DNA of 64,000 bases, taken from positions 3,286,001 to 3,350,000 of the forward strand of contig NZ_CP045324.1 of assembly GCF_009363275.1 (NCBI RefSeq), read 5' to 3'. Positions 41,947 to 51,323 of the stretch are shown in pieces (within the stretch, counting starts at the first letter, position 1; every line of letters starts with the position of its first letter). The position numbers and the translations under genes are program-made. The notes beneath the pieces were generated by a model that had not been told where the DNA came from, made no database searches, and saw only the letters and a list, made by a program, of their open reading frames with translations. The DNA comes from Marinobacter sp. THAF197a (lineage in GTDB: Bacteria > Pseudomonadota > Gammaproteobacteria > Pseudomonadales > Oleiphilaceae).

Positions 41947-42897
41947 GTGCATGCGCAAACCGTCAATCCCAAAGACACCCTGCAGCAGAAGCGGCTGATC
42001 ACCCGCACCGCCTTTTTCCTGCTGTTCCTGCTTGCGCCGGCCCTGAACATTTTCCGATACGACCTGACCGAAACCCGGTTTATTCTGCTGGGCTTTCCCC
42101 TGTCGTTTAACCTGAATCTCGACTGGGTAGCCCAAAGCACTCCGGCTGAAGTCGCCGGCCAGATCCTGTTCTGGTTTGTGCTACCGATTCTGATACTGGT
42201 CCCCCTGGTGCTCTGGATATCCCTGAAATGGGGCCGTATCTACTGTGGCTGGCTGTGCCCTCACTTCTCAGTGGTGGAAACCATCAACAACCTGATGACG
42301 CGCATCACTGGCCGCCCGACCCTCTGGGAGGCGCTGAAAAAAGGCAACACCGGCAAGGCCCTGCATTGGGCGGGCCTGACCCTGGTGTGCGCAGCCATCG
42401 GCTTTTCCTGGGCCCTGGCCCTGTTGTCTTACCTGTTGCCGCCCATCCCGCTTTACATCGACCTGGTGACCGGCCAGCTCAATCTCTACCCGGTCATCTT
42501 CCTGGCCGTAGCCACTGCCGTGTTTACCATTGATGTCCTGTTTGCCAGGCACCTGTTCTGCAAATATGGCTGTGCCTTTGGCCTGGTACAGAGCATTGCC
42601 TGGATGGCCAACGGCAAAGGGCGCGTGGTGACTTTTGATACCGAACGGGCAGCCGCCTGTCGGGATTGCACCAAGGCCTGTGATGAAGCCTGCCCCATGC
42701 GCCTGCCTACCCGCAGCCACAAACGGGCCAAGTTTTCCTGCACCCAATGCCTGCAATGCGTGAGCGCCTGCCGCGAGGTGCAAAAAGACAACCCGGAAGG
42801 TTCCCTGCTGACCTGGGAACCCGGAACCCCTGGCAAGCAGACCGTGTTGATTCCGGTACGCCAGATACATTCCCCTCCGCGCCAATCCCGCGCCTGA
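41947..42897 (+). CDS. Membrane polyferredoxin (NapH/CcoG-like) of the nor cluster
   Basis: 316 aa from a GTG at 41947. Four to five helices carry YCGWLCPHFS and CKYGCAF, and the C-terminus has two [4Fe-4S] cluster motifs: CRDCTKACDEACPMRLP and CTQCLQCVSACREV. It resembles NapH/CcoG/NosR-type membrane ferredoxins. Position between norCB and norD suggests a role in electron supply or maturation of NO reductase; the exact job is unknown. Confidence 0.8.
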   Translation: MHAQTVNPKDTLQQKRLITRTAFFLLFLLAPALNIFRYDLTETRFILLGFPLSFNLNLDWVAQSTPAEVAGQILFWFVLPILILVPLVLWISLKWGRIYCGWLCPHFSVVETINNLMTRITGRPTLWEALKKGNTGKALHWAGLTLVCAAIGFSWALALLSYLLPPIPLYIDLVTGQLNLYPVIFLAVATAVFTIDVLFARHLFCKYGCAFGLVQSIAWMANGKGRVVTFDTERAAACRDCTKACDEACPMRLPTRSHKRAKFSCTQCLQCVSACREVQKDNPEGSLLTWEPGTPGKQTVLIPVRQIHSPPRQSRA

Positions 42898-42910
42898 TTC
42901 AGGAGTCGAT

Positions 42911-44734
42911 ATGGAAGAGTGGGTCGGATTAAAGTGGCACGAATACGTTACTCGCCAGGCCATGGGCGAGTTCCCTGAACACACGGTGCATCTGAAAGAC
43001 GAAGCGCGCACCCTGGGGGTGCTGTTCCGGGCCATGGGCGGCGACCCGGCTCTGAGCCTGGTGACGGCCGAGCCCCGGCATTTCCAGATTCGCCGGCGGT
43101 TCGTGCAGAAACTGGCCGGCACCCACCGCAAGTTTGAACTGGCCTGGCGGGATGAAGAAAGCCTGCGCCTGCCGGAACAACTGGCCCTGTTTCCGTCCCG
43201 AAAGATCAACCGGGAACTGTACCTGTGGCTTGCGGCCCTGGCCTCACTCGGAGAGATACATCACCACAGCTGGCTGCAGGGCAACCAGGCCATGGTTCAA
43301 CAACTGCTTGGCCAATGGCCGGGGCTGGAACCCATGTACCAGCGGCTGGTTCGCCACACCCTGCAGTGGCGACCTCGCCCGGACACACTCCGGGGCAACG
43401 AAGCGGAGCGTGAAAAAGCTATTCGCCAGGCGCTGATTCATCCCGGCAGCGTGACCGACCTGCCCGATGCCCTCACCGATCCCTGGCCGGTGGTGCTTTG
43501 GCTATACCCGATACTGGGTCGCGGCAAACTGAAAGGCCAGATCATTGGTGACGACAACACCCAGTCCAAATCCGGCGGTATGGCGAAGAAACGCAAGCGC
43601 CGCCGCGCCGAACGGGTGGATGCCTTCGATAAAGACCAGGGCATCATGCTGTTCCGGCTGGAAAGCCTGTTCTCCTGGTCCGAGTTCATACCCGTGGACC
43701 GGGCCGGGGATGACAGCGAGGAAGACGATGCGGAGTCCGTGGCCGATGACATGGACATGATCTCCATTTCCATGGACCGCAGGGAAGCGTCTTCGGCCAT
43801 CAAATTTGACCTGGACCTGCCCTCGGAAGAAAACGACGACCTGTTCCTGGGCCCGGGAATCCATTTGCCCGAATGGGACTGGCGCCGTCAGGGTTTCCGG
43901 GACAACTTTTGCTGCCTGCAGCCGCTGCTCAGCCGGGATGCCGTGCCCTCGCCATTGCCGGAACGCCTGAAGTCGCCAGCCCAGACCCTGCGCCGGCAAT
44001 TCAGCGCCCTGAAACCCCTGCGCCAATGGGAACGACGCCAACGGGAAGGCGAAGAGCTGGACCTGGATGCCTGCCTGGAGCGAGTGGTCCAGCAAAGACG
44101 CGGGGCCGGCGACATGGACCAGAAGCTGTTCCGCCAATGCAAACAGAACCAGCGTGACCTGGCCTGCCTGGTACTGGCTGACATCTCGCTGTCGACCGAC
44201 ACCTACATCAACAACAATCAACGGGTGATCGACATCGCCCGGGATGGCCTGCAACTGCTCAGCGAAGCCCTTACCGCCAGCCGCGACCCGTTTGCCCTGT
44301 TTGCCTTCTCATCACGGCGCCGGGACCACATCCGTTTTCATCACATCAAGGGCTTCGATGAGCCCTACAACGACACCAGCCGCGGGCGCATACAAGCCCT
44401 GGAGCCCGGCTACTACACCCGCATGGGCGCAGCCATCCGCCAGTCCACCAAGCTGCTCCGTGCCCGGCCGGAACACCAGAAAATCCTGCTGTTGCTGACC
44501 GATGGCAAACCCAACGACCTGGACCTCTACGAAGGCCGCTACGGCGTGGAAGACACCCGGATGGCAGTACAGGAAGCCCACAAGGCCGGCCTGACCCCGT
44601 TCTGCGTCACCATTGATGAAGAGGCCAACGAATATCTGCCCTACGTGTTCGGCAGCACCAACTACGTGGTCATCAAAGACCCGACCCAACTGCCCGCGCA
44701 GCTGCCCAAGCTGTACCTGAACCTGACCCGATAA
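42911..44734 (+). CDS. norD: NO reductase activation protein NorD
   Basis: 607 aa. The C-terminal von Willebrand A domain has a MIDAS-like DISLST (in VLADISLSTDT) and LLLTDGKPNDL. The N-terminal two thirds is the NorD-specific region with a basic patch KKRKRRRAER and acidic stretch DSEEDDAES. Works with the AAA ATPase NorQ to activate the NorBC complex, probably by iron insertion. GGAG precedes the ATG at a short distance. Confidence 0.93.
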   Translation: MEEWVGLKWHEYVTRQAMGEFPEHTVHLKDEARTLGVLFRAMGGDPALSLVTAEPRHFQIRRRFVQKLAGTHRKFELAWRDEESLRLPEQLALFPSRKINRELYLWLAALASLGEIHHHSWLQGNQAMVQQLLGQWPGLEPMYQRLVRHTLQWRPRPDTLRGNEAEREKAIRQALIHPGSVTDLPDALTDPWPVVLWLYPILGRGKLKGQIIGDDNTQSKSGGMAKKRKRRRAERVDAFDKDQGIMLFRLESLFSWSEFIPVDRAGDDSEEDDAESVADDMDMISISMDRREASSAIKFDLDLPSEENDDLFLGPGIHLPEWDWRRQGFRDNFCCLQPLLSRDAVPSPLPERLKSPAQTLRRQFSALKPLRQWERRQREGEELDLDACLERVVQQRRGAGDMDQKLFRQCKQNQRDLACLVLADISLSTDTYINNNQRVIDIARDGLQLLSEALTASRDPFALFAFSSRRRDHIRFHHIKGFDEPYNDTSRGRIQALEPGYYTRMGAAIRQSTKLLRARPEHQKILLLLTDGKPNDLDLYEGRYGVEDTRMAVQEAHKAGLTPFCVTIDEEANEYLPYVFGSTNYVVIKDPTQLPAQLPKLYLNLTR

Positions 44735-44745
44735 CGGAGGATGTG

Positions 44746-45321
44746 ATGGCTGACAGTCAGGCCGCCCGATCACCGCACCTGCCCGGCGACCTCGCCGTGT
44801 GGTTCTTCATCTTCGCGGAACTGGCCGTGTTCGGCATCCTGTTCATCGGCTACGGCGTAGCCCGCAGCCTCGACCCGGCCACCTTCGCCGCCGGCAAAGA
44901 AGCCCTGCACCCCTGGACCGGCCTGCTCAACACCATCGGCCTGATCACCGCCAGCTACCTGGTGGCCCTGTCGGTTCACCGCCTGCGAGACCGCAAACCC
45001 GGCGTAGCCATGCTGCTGTGGGCTGGCATCGCCGCCTCCTGCATCTACACCTTCGGCAAACTCTGGGAGTACGCCGACCTGTACAGCAACGGCTACAACC
45101 TGGGCACCGACACCTTCTTCATGTTCTATTTCTTCCTCACCTTCTTCCACTTCATGCACGTGGTACTGGGCCAGATCGTCCTGGTGGTATTAGCGGTGAA
45201 AGTGAAAAAAGGCGAATACAACGGCGATGACATGAACGGCATGGAATCCGGCGCCTCTTACTGGCATATGGTCGACCTGGTTTGGCTGGTGCTGTTCCCC
45301 ATGTTGTACGTGTTGGCGTAA
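44746..45321 (+). CDS. norE: NorE, cytochrome c oxidase subunit III-like protein
   Basis: 191 aa from the ATG at 44746; a GTG at 44743 is an alternative. Five helices with LAVWFFIFAELAVFGILF at the start and FFLTFFHFMHVVLGQIVL, the subunit-III His signature. It supports NO reductase activity in other denitrifiers. 12 nt before norF. Confidence 0.88.
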   Translation: MADSQAARSPHLPGDLAVWFFIFAELAVFGILFIGYGVARSLDPATFAAGKEALHPWTGLLNTIGLITASYLVALSVHRLRDRKPGVAMLLWAGIAASCIYTFGKLWEYADLYSNGYNLGTDTFFMFYFFLTFFHFMHVVLGQIVLVVLAVKVKKGEYNGDDMNGMESGASYWHMVDLVWLVLFPMLYVLA

Positions 45322-45333
45322 GGAGCCCAAACC

Positions 45334-45573
45334 ATGTTCGCGGTTTACATCATCCTGATGCTTTGCACCATGGCGCCGGTGATCGCCATGCAGCTGGGGG
45401 CCGATTTTACCGGTCTTGTCTGGCTGGTGTTTGTGCTGGTGCTGGTTAAAGCGCTGTTACTGGTTGATCACTTCATGGAAATGAAACACGCACCGTTCGG
45501 CTGGCGATTGGCGTCGCAGGGCTGGGCGGTTGTGGTTGTTGCAGTGCTTGCGGGGATTCATTTTGTTGCCTGA
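45334..45573 (+). CDS. norF: NorF-like small membrane protein
   Basis: 79 aa with two or three hydrophobic segments. LVKALLLVDHFMEMKHAPFGWR is typical of the short subunit-IV-like/NorF proteins encoded after norE. Accessory to NO reductase; last gene of the plus-strand nor operon. Confidence 0.8.
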   Translation: MFAVYIILMLCTMAPVIAMQLGADFTGLVWLVFVLVLVKALLLVDHFMEMKHAPFGWRLASQGWAVVVVAVLAGIHFVA

Positions 45574-45605
45574 GCTTATGGAGTAAGCCACAGGCCGGTG
45601 GGGAA

Positions 45606-45848
45606 GGCTTTCCAAAACACGCTGAGACTACGCGGAATCCCCTGACGCGGTCTGAAGGCCAGGCTGGGTAGGGCTTTCCAAAACCTTGCGGAGCCAGGGG
45701 TGGAGCGCGAAAGCGCTTCACGGGCTGGCCATGGATGGCCTGCCCAGGACCCTCAGCGCGACGCAGGAGCAATAAGCACTGAGGGGCGGAGCAGAGCGTA
45801 CAAGGATGTATTCACAGCGTGTTTTGGAAAGCCCTACCCAGCCTGGCC
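45606..45848. repeat. Intergenic palindromic element with perfect 28-bp arms
   Basis: The 28 bp at 45657-45684 are the exact reverse complement of 45821-45848 (arm core GGGTAGGGCTTTCCAAAAC). The 19 bp at 45606-45624 are the exact reverse complement of 45815-45833. The interior contains GCGGAGCC, CCATGGATGG and ACAAGGATGT, shared in part with the element at 57083. It fills the gap between norF and the convergent 45868 gene and may end both transcripts. Confidence 0.85.
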
Positions 45849-45867
45849 CACCGCAGTAATCAGAAAC

Positions 45868-46239
45868 CTACAACAGGCGCCGCGGAAAATAAGGCGGCTT
45901 ATCACCAATAGCCTGAGCCAAGGCAATCATTCCCCAAAGTACAAACGATGTGTGAAGAACGATGGCCCAGACGATGGCGAAGGTCCAGAAGCTGCCGGTA
46001 TTGCCGTGTATCAGCCAGGCAATCAGGACACCAGAACTGATCAGCACGGCGCCCAGTATGGACATATAGACACCCGCCTTGCTGTGGGCCCGGCGTATCG
46101 GATTATCGTCTCCAGACTTCATCGCAATCGACAACAACACTAGAAAACCAATCACCGGCAACGCCAGCAAATTCAGCAGATACCAGATCACCGGGGCAAC
46201 CGCCCACGGAGTTTCACTCTTCTGACTGGCCGAATAAGG
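45868..46239 (-). CDS. Small membrane protein of the nirC-norQ operon
   Basis: 123 aa from the ATG at 46239 (MPYSASQKSE), which overlaps the norQ stop by 26 nt. Three helices: VIWYLLNLLALPVIGFLVLL, YMSILGAVLISSGVLIAWLI and FAIVWAIVLHTSFVLWGMIAL. No family was recognised; the position suggests an accessory to nitrite/NO reduction. Confidence 0.65.
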   Translation of the reverse strand, partial: PYSASQKSETPWAVAPVIWYLLNLLALPVIGFLVLLSIAMKSGDDNPIRRAHSKAGVYMSILGAVLISSGVLIAWLIHGNTGSFWTFAIVWAIVLHTSFVLWGMIALAQAIGDKPPYFPRRLL

Positions 46240-46996
46240 CATACACCACCTCCATGAGTGCATTGACAGTCACCGCGTCGTCCGACAACGGTTCGATAAG
46301 ACCAGCGCGGCAGGCTTCAATCGCCGGCACGCCGGAGCGGATCAGATAGGCAGTGTGAATCAACAACCGGGTCGACGCCGCCTCCTCCAGGTCGTGATCT
46401 TTCAGCTTGCGCAGAGACGCCGCCAGGCTCACCAGCTGCTTCGCCAGGTCTGAATCACACCCGGCCTCCTGCTGCACAATCACCTGTTCAGTTTCCGGCT
46501 TCGGATAATCAAAACTCATGGACACAAACCGCTGCCGGGTGCTCGGCTTCATACCCTTGAGCAGGCTCTGGTAGCCCGGATTGTAAGACACCACCAGCAT
46601 GAATCCTGGTGCCGCCTGCAGCAGTTCGCCGGTGCGTTCGATGGGCAGTTCCCGGCGGTCATCGGCCAGCGGGTGCAACACCACCGTGGTGTCCTTTCGG
46701 GCCTCCACCACTTCATCAAGGTAGCAGATACCACCTTCTCGCACCGCTCGGGTCAGGGGGCCGTCCTGCCAGTAAGTGCCGTCCGGGCCGATCAGGTGTC
46801 GGCCCACCAGGTCTGAGGCGGTGAGGTCGTCATGGCAGGCGACGGTGTACACCGGCCGGCCCAGTTTTTCGGCCATGTAACGGACAAAGCGTGTTTTACC
46901 GCAGCCCGTCGGGCCTTTAATCAGAACCGGCAAGCCGTTATCGGCAGCGGCGCTGAACAGTTCCACTTCATTGCCTACTGGCTGGTAGAAAGTCAT
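46214..46996 (-). CDS. norQ: MoxR-type AAA ATPase NorQ/NirQ
   Basis: 260 aa. Walker A GPTGCGKTR (about 28-36), Walker B ICYLDEVVEA, sensor LVVSYNPGYQ. It pairs with NorD to activate NorBC. It is separated from norD and co-transcribed with nirC-nirF in this genome, as in Pseudomonas nirQ arrangements. ATGA overlap with the PhnD-like gene. Confidence 0.92.
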   Translation of the reverse strand: MTFYQPVGNEVELFSAAADNGLPVLIKGPTGCGKTRFVRYMAEKLGRPVYTVACHDDLTASDLVGRHLIGPDGTYWQDGPLTRAVREGGICYLDEVVEARKDTTVVLHPLADDRRELPIERTGELLQAAPGFMLVVSYNPGYQSLLKGMKPSTRQRFVSMSFDYPKPETEQVIVQQEAGCDSDLAKQLVSLAASLRKLKDHDLEEAASTRLLIHTAYLIRSGVPAIEACRAGLIEPLSDDAVTVNALMEVVYALFGQSEE

Positions 46997-47781
46997 GGAG
47001 CACTATCCTTTTCTTGCGTGGATTCGGGTGGCACAAAACCGGACACCCATTCCGGGAATAACTGGAACACCTGCCTGTCATCGGATCTCTGTATTCGGGT
47101 CAGCGCCGCCAGGCAAAGATCGATCTGGCTAACCGAAGCCTCCGGCGCTGTTTGATACCAGCCGGCGCCCTCTACAGGTTGGCCTTGCCAGGTAACCGCC
47201 AACCCTTGCGATTCCAGCAATCCCGATACAAACCCCAGTTCCGAAGCCGCCGCATGGGTGTTGTTGTGTAGCAACAACCCAAGCGCCGAACTGAAATCTG
47301 CCGCCAAGTATCGCTGGCCACGGTCAGGTGTAACGCCCTGGCTAGCCAGCGCCTGTAAGGCGGCGGCTCCGCCGACCGGATCAACCCCGGCCACCAGGGA
47401 TACATCCCGCCCGTTCAGCTCCGCCAGGGAGCGAACCCCCGAGGTTTTCCGGGTAACCCACACCGGCACCGGGTTCTGTCCTGCCGGGTTGACGGCTTTG
47501 AGGACCGGCTCACCTCCAACAGGTTGTACGGAGAAAACCAGTCCCGGACGCTCTGCCAAACCCTCGAATTCTGGTTCAGCCACGGCAATTACCACACTCG
47601 CATCACACCCTTGCCGGTCGAGATAAGCCTGCAAACGCTTTTGCGCCACGGTGTACGACGCCAACTCCGAATGCACTCGCAACTCCAGCGCTTCACCGCC
47701 AAACGCTGGCGCCACAGGCGCAAAGCCGGTGGCGATCAACGCCGCGCACCAGCCCCATTGGAATTTACAGCCCCAGCGCAT
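46993..47781 (-). CDS. PhnD-like periplasmic binding protein
   Basis: 262 aa. The signal peptide ends about PAFGG. The mature protein follows the PhnD/phosphonate-binding pattern (AYLDRQGCDASVVIAVAEPEF, then VWVTRKTSGVRSLAELNGRDVSLV, then ALGLLLHNNTHAAASELGFVS). No ABC partner is encoded here. Sits between nirF and norQ, so a role in denitrification (sensing or cofactor delivery) is inferred but unproven. Confidence 0.7.
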   Translation of the reverse strand: MRWGCKFQWGWCAALIATGFAPVAPAFGGEALELRVHSELASYTVAQKRLQAYLDRQGCDASVVIAVAEPEFEGLAERPGLVFSVQPVGGEPVLKAVNPAGQNPVPVWVTRKTSGVRSLAELNGRDVSLVAGVDPVGGAAALQALASQGVTPDRGQRYLAADFSSALGLLLHNNTHAAASELGFVSGLLESQGLAVTWQGQPVEGAGWYQTAPEASVSQIDLCLAALTRIQRSDDRQVFQLFPEWVSGFVPPESTQEKDSAP

Positions 47782-48967
47782 GGGCCCGACTGGTAAAGAA
47801 AATACCTGACGGCTTACGGGCCGGCAGGGTGGCCACTTCCTCCAGCGTGCGGGTGCTGTAAACGGTTATCCGGTCGCTGTCCCGGGACGACACCCAGACT
47901 TCTTCACCACGGGGCGTAAACTCCATGTGCAGAACGGATTTTCCAGGCTCAAGGCTGCGGACGATCTCCCGTGTCTGGGCGTCAATCACCTGTACCACAT
48001 CGTTATCCGGGTGAGAGAAGCTGACCCAGATCTGCCGATTGTCCGGGCTCGCCATCACAAACACGGGCTGACCTTGCACCGGAATGCGTTGCACCATGCT
48101 CCAGTCATTCATCGTCGCCACCAGCACTTCATGGCGACCAACCGCCGGCACAAACGCGTGGCCATCGGCGATGGCCCAGCCTTCCAGGTGGGGCATCTTG
48201 TACACCGGCAGGCGCTGCTCGCCCTTGCCGTAATCCGGCAGAATGCTTCGCACGCCCTGCTCCGGTGCCCACAGGTCCATCATGGACAAGCCGTCTTCAC
48301 CAAACAGGCCGGCAATGTAGTAACGGCCATCGGGAGTGATTAGAGCATCGTAAGGTTGCTTGCCCGCCGGGTGGCGGGAGACGGCCGGCGGCTGCGAAAC
48401 CATATCCACCGTCCAGATTTCGCCGGCTTCAAACAGGCTGAAAACAAACTGATTGCCCGGAGCGTCAACCAACCCTACAGTTTTGGACTGGTCCTGCTCA
48501 CCGCTGGCGTTGGTGTAGGTTGCCGGCAGGGTCAGTACGTTTTCGAGGGTGCGGCTATCAAAGATGTTCACGCCGCCAGGTTCGTAATTGGACACCGCCA
48601 CATAACGGCCATCCTGTGAAATGGCGCCGCCGATGCTGTTGCCAGACTGAATCACCCGTTTGACGATAGTCTGGGTCAGCAGGTCAACCTTGGTGAGCCC
48701 ACCATCGCGACCGAACACATAGCCATAACGGGCATCACGGGAATACACCACCGAGGCATGGGACAAATCACCCAACCCCTCAACCCGGCCGAGAATTTCG
48801 TACTCCGAGTGATCAATGACCAGAACGGAGCCTGTGGCCCGCTCAATGATCAGGCCCAGGTCACCGGTGCCCCGCAGGTGGTCTGCCGATGCGGAAGTCA
48901 CCGACTGGCAGCCCGTGAGTACGGCCAACATCAATAACGGTAGCGTCAAACGAAGCAATGCTTTCAT
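47765..48967 (-). CDS. nirF: Heme d1 biosynthesis lipoprotein NirF
   Basis: 400 aa from the ATG at 48967 (MKALLRLTLPLL); the longer frame adds 17 unlike residues. Lipobox AVLTGC. The rest is an eight-bladed propeller similar to the d1 domain of NirS, with GDLGLIIERATGSVLVID, YGYVFGRDGGLTKVDL and GGAISQDGRYVAVSNYEPGG. It acts in the periplasm in late d1 heme formation. It overlaps the PhnD-like gene by 17 nt. Confidence 0.92.
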   Translation of the reverse strand: MKALLRLTLPLLMLAVLTGCQSVTSASADHLRGTGDLGLIIERATGSVLVIDHSEYEILGRVEGLGDLSHASVVYSRDARYGYVFGRDGGLTKVDLLTQTIVKRVIQSGNSIGGAISQDGRYVAVSNYEPGGVNIFDSRTLENVLTLPATYTNASGEQDQSKTVGLVDAPGNQFVFSLFEAGEIWTVDMVSQPPAVSRHPAGKQPYDALITPDGRYYIAGLFGEDGLSMMDLWAPEQGVRSILPDYGKGEQRLPVYKMPHLEGWAIADGHAFVPAVGRHEVLVATMNDWSMVQRIPVQGQPVFVMASPDNRQIWVSFSHPDNDVVQVIDAQTREIVRSLEPGKSVLHMEFTPRGEEVWVSSRDSDRITVYSTRTLEEVATLPARKPSGIFFTSRAHALGL

Positions 48968-49010
48968 GGCAGTTCCTTGGTTAGTGACGAGGGTGCATTC
49001 ACCCGCTTCG

Positions 49011-49349
49011 TCAGTCACTCAGTAAAGCACCGGACTTCAGCTGCTCGCTGATCCAGTCAATCTCGTCATCCGTTAGCAGCGCCTTCCACGGCGGCATAGC
49101 CGTGCCGGGTACCCCTTCCCGGATGATGGCTGCAATCGCAGCTTCTGGCAGCATGGCCAGATCGTCCGGGCGCAATGGTGGCCCCAGGCCTCCACGCATG
49201 GTCAGGCCGTGGCAGGAACCGCAATCCTGAATCACAAAATTGGCTAGCACTTGCTGTTCTGCCGGCTGCCCGGCAAGCACGGGTAGCGCTGAAGTCATAA
49301 ACATCACGAGCACTGAGCGCTTCACCTTTGATGGCCACAAGATACTCAT
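49011..49349 (-). CDS. nirC: Cytochrome c55X-like NirC
   Basis: 112 aa from the ATG at 49349, with GGGGAGGTGG upstream. Signal peptide to about residue 26; heme motif CGSCH (Cys43, Cys46, His47) and axial Met likely in GTAMPPWKALL. It is a small periplasmic c-type cytochrome that serves NirS or d1 maturation. Divergent from nirS. Confidence 0.9.
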   Translation of the reverse strand: MSILWPSKVKRSVLVMFMTSALPVLAGQPAEQQVLANFVIQDCGSCHGLTMRGGLGPPLRPDDLAMLPEAAIAAIIREGVPGTAMPPWKALLTDDEIDWISEQLKSGALLSD

Positions 49350-49405
49350 TTCACCACCTCCCCCTGCCTGAAATTCCATGCTGAGGAACACCCAACTCCT
49401 TAACC

Positions 49406-49419
49406 TTGATATTGATTAA
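49406..49419. promoter_or_regulatory. FNR/DNR-like box between nirC and nirS
   Basis: TTGATATTGATTAA matches TTGAT-N4-ATCAA with one mismatch, 57 nt upstream of nirC and likely serving that operon. Confidence 0.65.
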
Positions 49420-49490
49420 ATTTTTCCTTCCCGGCCAGAGATCTTTGGGCATACCCACCTAGGGGTACTCTCTTGAAAAGATGCAAACCC

Positions 49491-49504
49491 GTGACATTAA
49501 TCAA
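49491..49504. promoter_or_regulatory. Possible DNR box before nirS
   Basis: GTGACATTAATCAA has one perfect half-site (ATCAA) and a weak one, 62 nt before the nirS ATG. Confidence 0.45.
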
Positions 49505-49566
49505 TGTTCAGAAACACCAACAGGAGAAACCTAGTAAGCACTCTTGAATACCAAGGAGAGAACCTG

Positions 49567-51294
49567 ATGAGAGTGACCGACATGATGATCAAACCTCTGG
49601 CCTTTGCCGTGGCCATTACGTCTATGGGCGTGATGACGGCGCAGGCACAACCACACAAGAACGTTGATGAAGCCTCCGTAGCCTACGAGGGCACCCCAAG
49701 CTCAATCGATGCCGCGTCTGCCAAAGTCGTCCGCACCCCTGGCGCGCCTGACCTGACCGACGAAGAGTTCGCCCGCGCCAAGCAGATTTACTTCGAGCGC
49801 TGCGCCGGCTGTCACGGTGTGTTACGCAAAGGTGCCACGGGCAAGCCGCTGACCACCGATATCACCCAAGACCGGGGCATGGATTACCTTAAGGCCCTGA
49901 TCAGCTACGGCTCCCCAGCCGGCATGCCGAACTGGCTCACCTCCGGTGACTTCGATGAAGAAACCGTCGAGCTGATGGCCAAGTACATCATGCACGAGCC
50001 ACCCCAGCCTCCCGAGTTCGGCCTGGCCGACATGAAGGACACCTGGGAAGTGGTGATCCCGCCCGAGAAACGCCCCACCAAGCAGATGAACAAACTCAAC
50101 CTGGAAAACCTGTTCAGCGTGACCCTGCGTGATGCCGGCGAGATTGCCCTGATCGATGGCGACACCCATGAGATCGCCAAGATCATCAAGACCGGTTACG
50201 CCGTGCACATTTCCCGCATGGGTGCTTCAGGACGCTACCTGTTCGTGATCGGCCGTGACGCTCTGGTGAACATGATCGACCTGTGGATGGAAGAGCCGGA
50301 AACCGTCGCCAAGATCAAGGTCGGCATGGAAGCTCGCTCGGTTGAAACCTCCAAGTTCAAGGGCTGGGAAGACAAGTACGCCATCGCAGGCACCTACTGG
50401 CCACCCCAGTTCGTGATCATGGACGGTGAAACCCTGGAACCCAGGAAAATTGTCGGCACCCGGGGCATGACCGTGGGCGACCAGGAATACCATCCGGAAC
50501 CGCGTGTTGCCGCGATTGTGGCCTCCCACGCGCACCCGGAGTTCATTATTAACGTCAAGGAGACCGGCAAGATTCTGCTGGCCAACTACGAAGATCTGGA
50601 CAACATGACCATCACCTCTATCGATGCAGCCAAGTACCTGCACGACGGAGGCTGGGATGCCAGCATGCGTTACTTCCTGACCGCCGCCAACAACTCCGAC
50701 AAGATCGCCGTTGTGGATGCCCAGGACCGTAACCTGGAGGCTATCGTGGACGTTGGCAAAATCCCCCACCCGGGCCGTGGCGCCAACTTCGTGGATCCAG
50801 AGCACGGCCCTGTTTGGGCGACGTCTCACCTGGGTGACCCGACCATTCAACTGATCGGTACCGACCCGAAGAATCATCCGGACAAAGCCTGGAAAGTGGT
50901 TCGCACGGTCAATGGTCAGGGCGGTGGTTCCCTGTTCGTGAAAACCCATCCCAAGTCCAGGAACCTGTGGGTAGATACCGCCCTGCATCCGCTGGAAAGC
51001 ATCAGCCAGAGCGTGGCGGTATTCGACATCAACAACTTTGATGCCGGCTACGAAGTACTGCCCATTGCCGAGTGGGCAAATCTGGGTGAAGGACCAAAGC
51101 GGGTTGTTCAGCCTGAGTACAACGTGAAGGGGGACGAGGTGTGGTTCTCTGTTTGGAATACCCAGGACAAGAAATCCGCCATCGTGGTCGTGGATGACAA
51201 GACCCGCAAGCTGAAGAAAGTCATCGACGACGAACGCCTGGTAACACCGACCGGCAAGTTCAACGTCTACAACACCCAGCACGACGTGTACTGA
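49567..51294 (+). CDS. nirS: Cytochrome cd1 nitrite reductase
   Basis: 575 aa from the ATG at 49567, with AAGGAGAG upstream; the longer frame to 49504 is not used. Signal peptide ends at AQAQ. Heme c domain has CAGCH (Cys79, Cys82, His83). The eight-bladed d1 propeller follows with ITSIDAAKYLHDGGWD and NSDKIAVVD, and His residues in SHAHPEF and HLGDPTIQ. Reduces nitrite to NO in the periplasm. First gene of the nirSDLGHJEN run. Confidence 0.97.
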   Translation: MRVTDMMIKPLAFAVAITSMGVMTAQAQPHKNVDEASVAYEGTPSSIDAASAKVVRTPGAPDLTDEEFARAKQIYFERCAGCHGVLRKGATGKPLTTDITQDRGMDYLKALISYGSPAGMPNWLTSGDFDEETVELMAKYIMHEPPQPPEFGLADMKDTWEVVIPPEKRPTKQMNKLNLENLFSVTLRDAGEIALIDGDTHEIAKIIKTGYAVHISRMGASGRYLFVIGRDALVNMIDLWMEEPETVAKIKVGMEARSVETSKFKGWEDKYAIAGTYWPPQFVIMDGETLEPRKIVGTRGMTVGDQEYHPEPRVAAIVASHAHPEFIINVKETGKILLANYEDLDNMTITSIDAAKYLHDGGWDASMRYFLTAANNSDKIAVVDAQDRNLEAIVDVGKIPHPGRGANFVDPEHGPVWATSHLGDPTIQLIGTDPKNHPDKAWKVVRTVNGQGGGSLFVKTHPKSRNLWVDTALHPLESISQSVAVFDINNFDAGYEVLPIAEWANLGEGPKRVVQPEYNVKGDEVWFSVWNTQDKKSAIVVVDDKTRKLKKVIDDERLVTPTGKFNVYNTQHDVY

Positions 51295-51323
51295 TCCCGG
51301 CCCCGGCCCGGAGGAGCTATCTG

